A program made the position numbers and the translations under genes. A stretch of 8,386 nt of DNA from Dehalococcoidia bacterium (GTDB taxonomy: Bacteria > Chloroflexota > Dehalococcoidia > Dehalococcoidales > Fen-1064): positions 224-8,609 of the forward strand of contig PMBW01000089.1 of NCBI GenBank assembly GCA_003153075.1, read 5' to 3'. The notes under the pieces are model-generated. The model worked only from the letters and a program-made list of their open reading frames with translations, was not told the origin of the DNA and searched no databases. Below are positions 1-5,604 of this stretch, piece by piece; the first letter of the stretch is position 1; each line of letters opens with the position of its first letter.

Positions 1-792
1 AATCTGAACGGCGCGTCTGCGGAAGAATTGAAAAATGCGGGCTATGTAATCACGGTGTTACCATGGACCATGGAAGGACTCTTGCCCGACACTTTGAATT
101 CCGATTCTTTGTTAGCGGATAAGAGGGTGCGGCAGGCGATCGAGTATGCCATCGACAGACCGGCAATCGTGCAAGCTTTGGGGCACGGCTATTGGCGTCC
201 GCTATTGCAGCTTGCCACCGAGCGGGTTTGCGGTTACAATCCGGAAATTGAAGGTCGTCCTTACAACCCCGCGAAAGCAAAACAACTGTTGGCAGAGGCA
301 GGGTTTCCCAATGGCCTCAAGACGAACCTGATCGGCGGCGAGGGAACTGAACTGCTGAAAGTTTTCCAAATGGTGCAGAAATATCTGTCCGCCGTGGGCA
401 TTCAAGCCGAAATTCAGATCGCCGAACCTGCTTTGTGGAAACAATACCGGGCCACCAAACCATGGCACAACGCGATGTTGTTCCGGCATTTCTCCTCAGA
501 CCCGAACTTTACCTGGTCGTTATTTGATTTCCACACCGCCCGGGAATACGGCCAAACTAGCGTGCTGAGGAATTTTGACGACCTGCTGAACGATATGCTG
601 GCTGCCAGAGATCAGGAAACCATGGTAAAAACAACGCGGCAGGTAGTCAAACATATTTACGACGAGGCGATCGTGATCCCGCTGATGCTGGATGCCGGGA
701 TTTCCGCTGCGACCTCAAAAGTACATGGTTTGGGCTTCTTTGAAGATCATGCCATGCAGTGGACGCCGTGGGATGTCTGGAGAGAGAAATAA
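1..792 (+). CDS. ABC transporter substrate-binding protein, family 5 (oligopeptide/dipeptide/nickel type), C-terminal part
   Basis: Partial gene: the frame is open from base 1 and ends at TAA 790-792, leaving 263 residues of a protein that is normally about 500-600 residues long, so the N-terminus and any lipoprotein signal lie outside. Family 5 binding proteins capture peptides, nickel or other solutes outside the membrane and deliver them to a DppBC-type permease. Two family hallmarks are visible. One is the segment KRVRQAIEYAIDRPAIVQAL, matching the conserved 'VRQAL.YAIDR..I' helix. The other is YNPAKAKQLLAEAGFPNG, matching 'Y.P.KAK.LL.EAG.P.G'. The C-terminus (IVIPLMLDAGISAATSKVHG) resembles the usual closing strand of the second lobe. 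The TTG at 28 lies inside the coding sequence and is not the start. The ligand cannot be read from this fragment. The aldo/keto reductase starts 32 bases later on the same strand, so the two are probably co-transcribed. Confidence 0.9.
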   Translation, partial: NLNGASAEELKNAGYVITVLPWTMEGLLPDTLNSDSLLADKRVRQAIEYAIDRPAIVQALGHGYWRPLLQLATERVCGYNPEIEGRPYNPAKAKQLLAEAGFPNGLKTNLIGGEGTELLKVFQMVQKYLSAVGIQAEIQIAEPALWKQYRATKPWHNAMLFRHFSSDPNFTWSLFDFHTAREYGQTSVLRNFDDLLNDMLAARDQETMVKTTRQVVKHIYDEAIVIPLMLDAGISAATSKVHGLGFFEDHAMQWTPWDVWREK

Positions 793-810
793 TAATTATC
801 AGTTGCGCTT

Positions 811-817
811 GAGGAGG
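811..817 (+). promoter_or_regulatory. Ribosome binding site of the aldo/keto reductase
   Basis: GAGGAGG lies 7 bases before the ATG at 825. It decides the start: the in-frame TTG at 819 is only one base beyond this site and cannot be used with it. Confidence 0.8.
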
Positions 818-824
818 TTTGTTC

Positions 825-1772
825 ATGGTGCCTGCGGGCTCTTTTAACAATTCGAACAATTTTTCCGTATCAGGCATACCATACCGTCTGTTAGGCCATA
901 CCGGTGAAAAAGTATCCATCGTCGGTTTGGGCGGGTTTCATATCATCAAACAGAACACTGAAGCTGAAAGCATTCAGATAGTTCGTACTGCCATCGAAAA
1001 CGGCATTAATTTTATGGATAATTGCTGGGATTACAATAGTGGAAACAGCGAAATCCGCATGGGAATGGCGCTGCGGGACGGGTACCGGAATAAAGCTTTT
1101 TTGATGACCAAGATCGACGGACAGACGGGTAAAGCGGCAACCGGGCAATTGGAGGAATCCCTGCGCAGATTGCAAACCGACACCATTGATTTACTGCAAT
1201 TTCACGAGGTCATTCGCCTGACTGACCCGGAAAGGATTTTTGCTCCTGACGGCGCAATTGAGGTCCTGCTTAAAGCAAAGAAGGCCGGCAAGATCAGGTA
1301 TATCGGTTTTTCAGGACACAAAAGCCCGGCATGTCATCTGCATATGCTGGAAACGGCAAAGAAGAACGGCTTCCTTTTTGACGCCGTCCAGATGCCGCTA
1401 AATGTGATGGATGCCCATTTCGACAGCTTCGAAAAAAAAGTGCTGCCGGTATTAAATGAGCACAACATCGGCGCGCTTGGCATGAAATCTATGGGGAATA
1501 AAATTATATTAAGGACCAACCTCGTTAGCGCGGTCGAATGCCTGCAGTACGCGATGAGTTTACCGGTATCCACAGTGATTACCGGTATTGAATCGCTAAC
1601 AATTCTCCAACAGGCAATAGATACGGCTAGGAGTTTCCAATCGTTGAGTGCGGAAAGCCGTGCGGCGTTGTTAGCTAAGACCGCGCAGGCAGCCGCCAAC
1701 GGGCAGCATGAAGTGTATAAAATAGAAACGATATTCGACGGCACGTTACGTAATCCCCAATGGCTGGGATAA
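825..1772 (+). CDS. Aldo/keto reductase
   Basis: Encodes 315 residues, the usual size for a single-domain AKR (TIM barrel), which reduces aldehydes or ketones with NAD(P)H in the cytoplasm. The barrel starts after about 16 residues of low-complexity N-terminus (YRLLGHTGEKVSIVGLGG). The catalytic tetrad is complete: D65 and Y70 in MDNCWDYNSGNSEIRMG, K96 in FLMTKID and H127 in LLQFHEV. The NCWDY form of the Asp/Tyr loop is common in bacterial AKRs of unknown substrate. The late GxxSLxxLxxA-like segment (ITGIESLTILQQAIDTA, about 252-268) matches the cofactor-binding part of the barrel. No C-terminal CxxCxxC ferredoxin motif and no Tat signal are seen. The start at ATG 825 is set by a strong Shine-Dalgarno site. 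It lies between a binding-protein gene and an SDR gene on the same strand, with no terminator between. The substrate is unknown. Confidence 0.93.
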   Translation: MVPAGSFNNSNNFSVSGIPYRLLGHTGEKVSIVGLGGFHIIKQNTEAESIQIVRTAIENGINFMDNCWDYNSGNSEIRMGMALRDGYRNKAFLMTKIDGQTGKAATGQLEESLRRLQTDTIDLLQFHEVIRLTDPERIFAPDGAIEVLLKAKKAGKIRYIGFSGHKSPACHLHMLETAKKNGFLFDAVQMPLNVMDAHFDSFEKKVLPVLNEHNIGALGMKSMGNKIILRTNLVSAVECLQYAMSLPVSTVITGIESLTILQQAIDTARSFQSLSAESRAALLAKTAQAAANGQHEVYKIETIFDGTLRNPQWLG

Positions 1773-1860
1773 TTTTAAAGCGACATTTTCAAAAGACCAG
1801 TTAAAGCGTAAAACCGGATAAAAACATTGAACGGATGCGCCAAAATGAATGGAGGAATAA

Positions 1861-2625
1861 ATGGATTACGGATTTCAGGGGAAAATCGCACTGGTTACAG
1901 GGACCGGCAGCCAGACCGGCATGGGCAAAGCGGTTTGTTTGATGCTGGCCAAAGAAGGATGCAATGTAGTTTCGGCCAGTAAAAATTTCGAAGGGGCCAA
2001 ACAGACCGCGGCAGAAGCTAAAGCGCTCGGACGGAAAGCCATCGCGCTGAAAGTAGATGTCTCTAAGGACGCCGAAGTTGACGAAATGGTAAAAGCAGCG
2101 CTCAAGGAATTTGGTAAAATCGATATTCTGGTCAATGCCGCCGGTGTGATCGCCGCGATCGGTAAGGGTTTGATGGAAACTAATCAGGATACCTGGGATA
2201 AAGATATGGGTGTTAACCTTTACGGGACAATGAACTGCGCCAAGGCAGTAATTCCCGGTATGGTGGAAAGGAAATACGGGAAGATCATCAACTTTTCCTC
2301 AATCACCGCTAAAGCCGGCGGTCCCGATTCTTACAGCATATCAAAAGCAGCCGTGCTGGCGTTTACCAGAGGGTTGGCCTCTCAGTTCGGGCCTTCTAAC
2401 ATCAATGTCAATGCCATCGCGCCCGGCATGGTCAAGACCGAACTGTTTGGCGAGATCACTGAAGTTCAAAACCAGCGGTTCGAGCGTTGGGCTTCCCGTC
2501 CGCCGTTACGCCGGATACAAACAGTGGAAGACATGGCTAACGCCGCGGCCTTTTTAGCCTCCGATGTGTCTAAAAATATCACCGGACAGTGTATTCAGGT
2601 AGACAGCGGCCTGGTGATGCTGTAA
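1861..2625 (+). CDS. Short-chain dehydrogenase/reductase (classical SDR)
   Basis: Encodes 254 residues, the standard length for a classical SDR, an NAD(P)-dependent alcohol/keto oxidoreductase with one Rossmann fold. The cofactor glycine loop is TGTGSQTGMG at 13-22, slightly longer than the usual TGxxxGxG. D66 in KVDVS would contact the adenine. NAAG is at 92-95, the structural Asn is N119 (GVNLYG), the catalytic Ser is S146 or S147 (NFSS), and the YxxxK pair is Y158/K162. The segment IAPGMVKTEL after the active site and the ending GQCIQVDSG are typical of FabG-like and 3-hydroxyacyl or polyol dehydrogenases. The start ATG follows GGAGG at 1851-1855 by 5 bases. It sits 88 bases after the aldo/keto reductase and ahead of a strong hairpin terminator, so it is probably the last gene of that operon. 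The exact substrate cannot be told. Confidence 0.93.
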   Translation: MDYGFQGKIALVTGTGSQTGMGKAVCLMLAKEGCNVVSASKNFEGAKQTAAEAKALGRKAIALKVDVSKDAEVDEMVKAALKEFGKIDILVNAAGVIAAIGKGLMETNQDTWDKDMGVNLYGTMNCAKAVIPGMVERKYGKIINFSSITAKAGGPDSYSISKAAVLAFTRGLASQFGPSNINVNAIAPGMVKTELFGEITEVQNQRFERWASRPPLRRIQTVEDMANAAAFLASDVSKNITGQCIQVDSGLVML

Positions 2626-2659
2626 CCCTGATAACAATAGCTGAGAAAGAATTATAAAT

Positions 2660-2697
2660 AAATAGAAAGGCTGCCTATTCAGGCAGCCTTTCTATTT
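2660..2697 (+). terminator. Strong intrinsic terminator after the SDR operon
   Basis: A perfect 17-bp inverted repeat (2660-2676 pairs with 2681-2697) closes on a 4-base ATTC loop. The core GGCTGCCT/AGGCAGCC is GC-rich, flanked by A-rich bases on the left and TTTCTATTT on the right. It lies 35 bases after the SDR stop. The A/T-rich arms on both sides could let it work in both directions, although no gene converges on it from the right. Confidence 0.85.
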
Positions 2698-2710
2698 CTA
2701 AAAGAAACGA

Positions 2711-2740
2711 TTGAGAAGAGCTAAAATAATAAAATATACT
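2711..2740 (+). promoter_or_regulatory. Candidate sigma70-type promoter for the second SDR
   Basis: TTGAGA (2711-2716) and TATACT (2735-2740) each match the -35 and -10 consensus at 5 of 6 positions and are 18 bases apart. The site is just beyond the upstream terminator, in AT-rich DNA. If used, transcription would start near 2747 and leave a leader of about 200 bases before the ATG at 2949. This is sequence-only evidence; another -10-like box (TATAAA, 2923-2928) lies much closer to the gene but lacks a convincing -35. Confidence 0.45.
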
Positions 2741-2819
2741 TGTTACTCTTTAATATTATTACAAGCGCATTTGTCAATGGTGGTTTGTCAGCTCTATTTT
2801 TTGAGCCAAAGGTATCGAA

Positions 2820-2839
2820 ATATTGCCTATGGCGAATAT
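2820..2839. repeat. Imperfect palindrome in the leader of the second SDR gene
   Basis: ATATTGCC and GGC(G)AATAT form an inverted repeat of 8 pairs around a TAT centre, with one unpaired G at 2834. It lies inside the roughly 250-base non-coding stretch between the terminator at 2660-2697 and the SDR start at 2949. It could be a repressor operator or a small RNA hairpin; neither is proven. Apart from this, the candidate promoter and a weak bulged hairpin near 2785-2810, I see nothing in that stretch: no open frame of useful size, no tRNA, and no riboswitch that I recognise. Confidence 0.3.
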
Positions 2840-2948
2840 CCGCGTCATGTGGTATCATGGGAACAATTATGATATTTTCCGGCGAACGGTAATCAAAAAT
2901 GCCTACTTCTCTTCCAGTGCATTATAAATATGATGAAGGAGGTCACAC

Positions 2949-3860
2949 ATGGATGGTAAGTTAAAAGGCAAGGTAGCTATTGTCACAGGGTCAGGTCAGG
3001 GAATCGGAAAAGCTGTAGCAATTGGACTGGCGGCCGAGGGCGCCATGGTCGTAACCAACAACCGTAAAGCCGGGACGCAGGGTGGGGATGCCGCAACCGT
3101 GGCTGAGGAGATTAAAGCAGCCGGTGGTCAGGCGGTGCCGTTCTTCGGCAGCGTATCTGATTTTCAGGAAGCGCAAAAAGCCATCCAAACTGCGGTAAAA
3201 ACTTTCGGCAGAATCGATATTGTCGTGAATAATGCCGGTTCGGATGCGCCCAAGATGGTCTGGAACATGACCGAAGAAGATTGGGATTTATCCGTCGATT
3301 CATTCTTGAAAAGTTCATTTAACTGTATCCGCCATGCTGCCCCGTTGATGAGAGAGCAAAAATGGGGGCGCATTATCAATACTACTTCTACCGCCTGGCT
3401 AGGCACAGTGGGGCACTGCAATTACGGCGCGGCGAAAGCCGGTATTGTCGGACTGACACGGGCTGTTGCCAGAGAGATGGGGCGTTCCGGGGTTACCTGT
3501 AACGCGTACGCCCCCACCGCGGGAACACGCTTTACCCTCAGCGCAGATATTAAAGCAGGCTTTCAGAAACGCTTTGATTCGGGTTTGATCACCAAAGAAA
3601 GATTCGAAGAATTAATGCATCCGCCTGAGGCAGAAACACTCGTTCCCTTCGTCGTGTATTTGTGCACAAATGAAGCCGCCAATATCAACGGACAGGTCTT
3701 CGATGTGACATATCCCAATATTTCCATTTATTCGGAACCGGTAAAGACAAAAACGATTACGCAGGAAAATGGACATCTTTTTACCGTTGATGAATTGATT
3801 ACTATGGTGCCGAAAGTACTGCTGGAAGGTTATAAAAATCCGGCGCCGCCGCAAGCGTAA
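2949..3860 (+). CDS. SDR oxidoreductase with C-terminal extension (hydroxyacyl-CoA-dehydrogenase-like)
   Basis: Encodes 303 residues, about 50 more than a classical SDR. The Rossmann part has TGSGQGIG at 13-20, NNAG at 94-97, S147 (NTTSTAW) and the YxxxK pair Y159/K163, so the Ser-Tyr-Lys catalytic set is present. Two departures from the classical pattern are visible. The Asp that usually follows the third strand is replaced in FFGSVSD, and the structural Asn (VN in the neighbouring SDR) aligns with D117 in LSVDSF. After the last strand (about 255) a tail of roughly 45 residues runs through IYSEPVKTKTI and FTVDELITMVPKVLLEG. Such tails, and loss of the Asn, are known to me from SDRs near beta-oxidation genes and from MFE-2-type hydroxyacyl-CoA dehydrogenases; that link is inference. 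The start is set by AGGAGGT at 2937-2943, 5 bases before ATG. A terminator hairpin follows, so it is probably transcribed alone. Confidence 0.9.
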   Translation: MDGKLKGKVAIVTGSGQGIGKAVAIGLAAEGAMVVTNNRKAGTQGGDAATVAEEIKAAGGQAVPFFGSVSDFQEAQKAIQTAVKTFGRIDIVVNNAGSDAPKMVWNMTEEDWDLSVDSFLKSSFNCIRHAAPLMREQKWGRIINTTSTAWLGTVGHCNYGAAKAGIVGLTRAVAREMGRSGVTCNAYAPTAGTRFTLSADIKAGFQKRFDSGLITKERFEELMHPPEAETLVPFVVYLCTNEAANINGQVFDVTYPNISIYSEPVKTKTITQENGHLFTVDELITMVPKVLLEGYKNPAPPQA

Positions 3861-3884
3861 ACCGGAAAAGAAAAATAAAACAGT

Positions 3885-3926
3885 AAACGATGGAGTAGTG
3901 CCTTTGTGCCCATTACTCCATCGTTT
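3885..3926 (+). terminator. Intrinsic terminator after the second SDR gene
   Basis: The arms 3885-3900 and 3911-3926 pair over 16 positions (15 Watson-Crick and one G-U), around a 10-base loop. A TTTGTTTAT stretch runs on from the right arm. An A-rich run (AAAAGAAAAATAAAA) precedes the left arm. It starts 24 bases after the SDR stop and separates that gene from the deacetylase. Confidence 0.8.
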
Positions 3927-3962
3927 GTTTATCATGTTTATGTGCCTCTCCTTTATTTCCTC

Positions 3963-3968
3963 TATAAT
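3963..3968 (+). promoter_or_regulatory. -10 box upstream of the PIG-L deacetylase
   Basis: A perfect TATAAT lies 28 bases before the ATG at 3997 and just after the preceding terminator. No good -35 is found 16-18 bases upstream (the region reads TATGTGCC), so the promoter may be weak or need an activator. The expected start of transcription is near 3975. Confidence 0.45.
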
Positions 3969-3996
3969 TAGATAACCGGAATTGGATTGGAGTCGG

Positions 3997-4860
3997 ATGA
4001 ATAAAATAAAAACCTTGATATTTTTCGGAGCGCATCCCGATGACGAGACGTTCGGCATCGGTTCAACCCTGGCGCAGTATATCAGCGCGGGTGTCAGAGT
4101 CTATTATGTCTGTTCCACGCGCGGCGAGGCGGGTACTGTCGACCGGGAGTTTATGAAGGGATTTAACAGCATCGCCGACCTGCGTTCATCGGAAATGAAA
4201 TGCGCAGCGCAGGTTTTGGGATTGGCCGGGGTTGTTTATCTAGGCTACCGCGACTCCGGAATGCAGGGTTCCGAGGATAATAAAAATCCTGCCAGTTTGG
4301 CGATGGCGCCGGTGGACGAAGTTGCCGGACTGATTGTCAAGATTATACGCGAACTGAAGCCTGACGTTGTGATTACCCACGACGCCGGCGGCGGTTACGG
4401 CCATCCCGACCATATCGCTACTCACAATGCGGTCGTAAAAGCTTTCTATGCGGCCAATGATCCGGCGCAATATCCTAAAGCAGGCCCGGTGTTTCAGCCT
4501 GCCAAATTGTATTTCGGGGTGCGTTCTCACAGGTTCATGAAAGTGATGATTAAATTAATGCCGCTTTTCGGTCAGGACCCTCACCGTGCCGGACGCAACA
4601 AAGACATCGATATGACCAAAACGTTCGGCACAAAGTATCCGATCAATGCGGTCATCAAACTTAAAAAACAATCCATCACAATCCGGGATAAGGCTGCGGC
4701 GTGTCACGCCAGCCAGGGCGGCGGACGGCCACGTCAAGGCCCATTCAGATTTTTACGCATGATCGAAAAGCTCCGCGGGCAAAGAGACTATTTTATGCGC
4801 GATTACCCACAGCCGGCGAATAAACGACTGGAAAATGATCTGTTCGAGGGAATTAAGTAA
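3997..4860 (+). CDS. PIG-L/LmbE-family zinc N-deacetylase (MshB-like)
   Basis: Encodes 287 residues. PIG-L enzymes are zinc hydrolases that remove acetyl from N-acetylglucosamine groups on inositol, lipid or small-molecule carriers (MshB in mycothiol synthesis, BshB in bacillithiol synthesis, PIG-L in GPI anchors). The family signature AHPDDE is at 12-17: H13 and D16 would bind zinc and D15 would be the general base. The second metal motif HPDH is at 136-139 (H139 is the third ligand). RDSGM at 85-89 and the late CHASQ (H237) match conserved MshB/LmbE positions. All key residues are present, so it should be active; the acceptor is unknown. I chose ATG 3997 because GGAG ends 4 bases before it and AHPDDE then falls at the usual distance from the N-terminus. 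An in-frame TTG at 3982 is possible but poorly supported. It converges with the DinB-like gene, with one base between stops. Confidence 0.92.
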   Translation: MNKIKTLIFFGAHPDDETFGIGSTLAQYISAGVRVYYVCSTRGEAGTVDREFMKGFNSIADLRSSEMKCAAQVLGLAGVVYLGYRDSGMQGSEDNKNPASLAMAPVDEVAGLIVKIIRELKPDVVITHDAGGGYGHPDHIATHNAVVKAFYAANDPAQYPKAGPVFQPAKLYFGVRSHRFMKVMIKLMPLFGQDPHRAGRNKDIDMTKTFGTKYPINAVIKLKKQSITIRDKAAACHASQGGGRPRQGPFRFLRMIEKLRGQRDYFMRDYPQPANKRLENDLFEGIK

Positions 4861-4877
4861 ATTACTTATCCATTCCC
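4848..4877. repeat. Inverted repeat spanning the convergent stop codons
   Basis: TAAGTAA (4854-4860) and TTACTTA (4862-4868) are mirror-complementary around the single base 4861. Outside them GGGAAT (4848-4853) pairs with ATTCCC (4872-4877), with TCC (4869-4871) unpaired. The structure therefore includes the stop codons of both the deacetylase (+) and the DinB-like gene (-). In RNA it would fold as 4 inner plus 6 outer pairs with a 7-base loop and a bulge. No T-run follows on either side, so it is not a classical intrinsic terminator. Confidence 0.5.
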
Positions 4878-5413
4878 CGTTTGAGACCGCGTATGTAAGA
4901 AATTTCTCCGGCATGTTGGGACAGATGGGCTACTGTGAATAGCAGCATCAAGCCAACAAGCGGTTCAAAAGGAGCGCGGGGAGGTGGAGTACCTTGAGGT
5001 GCATGCGGCGGTGGGGGTAATTCCACTTTTCTTCCGAGTTCCTCAGGCGTCGCTCTTTTGAGGTATTCATTGGTTTGTGCGCGCACGGCATCCGAATATG
5101 CCAGCAGATCTTTCAGTTCCGGGACGATAAAAGCAGCTACCTGTTCGGCGGTATAATGGGCCCCGCTATCGGCAACCGCTTTGTTCATTTTCTGGTACCA
5201 TTTTCCGGCTTCCCAAATGGTTGGTTTACCCTGTATCCGCGCATTAACAAATGAGTCTTCCGAGCGAGCCATATGGAAGATGATCAATCCGATAGAATTG
5301 GCATCCGGTCGCGGGTGCCATGTTAACTCTTCTTTGGTCAGGCTGTCGAGTGTCCTATCGACCGATCTCTTGATATTTTCAAATCCGAATTTAATCAGTT
5401 CTTTTCCTTCCAT
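4862..5413 (-). CDS. DinB-like (DinB/YfiT superfamily) four-helix-bundle protein
   Basis: Encodes 183 residues. DinB-fold proteins are four-helix bundles that usually bind a divalent metal through three histidines. Characterised relatives include bacillithiol S-transferase and mycothiol-dependent maleylpyruvate isomerase, but most members have no known reaction. Here the expected histidines are H47 (IIFHMARSED), H163 and H167 (HLSQHAGEI). The N-terminal helix (IKFGFENIKRSVDRTLDSL) and the phrase WHPRPDANSIG are typical. An unusual proline-rich stretch at 133-148 (PPPPHAPQGTPPPRAP) sits just before the last helix, and codes for a loop rather than a helix. The start ATG (complement of 5411-5413) follows GGGAG (5421-5425) by 7 bases, and a strong promoter lies at 5456-5484. 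There is no signal peptide, so it should be cytoplasmic. Confidence 0.85.
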   Translation of the reverse strand: MEGKELIKFGFENIKRSVDRTLDSLTKEELTWHPRPDANSIGLIIFHMARSEDSFVNARIQGKPTIWEAGKWYQKMNKAVADSGAHYTAEQVAAFIVPELKDLLAYSDAVRAQTNEYLKRATPEELGRKVELPPPPHAPQGTPPPRAPFEPLVGLMLLFTVAHLSQHAGEISYIRGLKRGMDK

Positions 5414-5455
5414 CTTTATACTCCCTTTGATTCATGATTTCTGTTGAATGCCCAT

Positions 5456-5484
5456 ATTGTATTACTATTCGTCTCCACCGTCAA
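5456..5484 (-). promoter_or_regulatory. Sigma70-type promoter of the DinB-like gene
   Basis: Read on the - strand, TTGACG (5484-5479) and TACAAT (5461-5456) each match consensus at 5 of 6 positions, with the ideal 17-base spacer. Transcription should start near 5449, giving a leader of about 35 bases with the Shine-Dalgarno site at 5425-5421. This is the best promoter in the window. Confidence 0.7.
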
Positions 5485-5589
5485 ACAAATGAGTTCATTT
5501 AAAGACTTATGATAATCGCGGAAGCAGACGTGGGGAATGTTATTCAGATGGTCTTTGGCATATTCGCTGCCGAAGATAGTCTGGAATGT

Positions 5590-5601
5590 TATACTTATAC
5601 T
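5590..5601 (+). promoter_or_regulatory. Tandem TATACT boxes just before the acyltransferase start
   Basis: Two copies of TATACT (5590-5595 and 5596-5601) stand directly before the ATG at 5605. The first, used as a -10 box, would start transcription at about 5602-5605, giving a leaderless or nearly leaderless mRNA. That would fit the absence of any Shine-Dalgarno site. The -35 at the right distance (CTGCCG, 5567-5572) is poor, so this is only a possibility. Confidence 0.25.
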
Positions 5602-5604
5602 AAG

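Noticed and set aside
28..30. TTG as start of the first gene
   Set aside because: The frame is open to base 1, has no ribosome binding site before 28, and a 254-residue product would be only the C-terminal half of the family; the gene is cut by the window edge.
819..821. TTG start for the aldo/keto reductase
   Set aside because: It is one base from the GAGGAGG site; ATG 825 has the correct spacing.
1334..1744. 136-residue open frame on the - strand inside the aldo/keto reductase
   Set aside because: Antisense to a gene with a complete catalytic tetrad; the translation has no recognisable family pattern and no ribosome binding site.
1775..1808. Direct repeat TTAAAGCG (1775-1782 and 1801-1808) between the aldo/keto reductase and SDR
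   Set aside because: Eight bases in AT-rich DNA is within chance; no further copies or palindromic structure.
2930..2959. Nine-codon frame overlapping the start of the second SDR (possible leader peptide)
   Set aside because: No ribosome binding site precedes it, its own sequence contains the Shine-Dalgarno site of the SDR, and there is no codon bias or attenuator structure; probably chance.
3982..3984. TTG start for the deacetylase
   Set aside because: It has only a weak GGA upstream and adds five residues without conservation; ATG 3997 has GGAG and puts AHPDDE at the normal place.
3612..4058. 148-residue open frame on the - strand across the SDR/deacetylase junction
   Set aside because: It runs through a terminator, a promoter and the starts of real genes; its protein sequence looks random.
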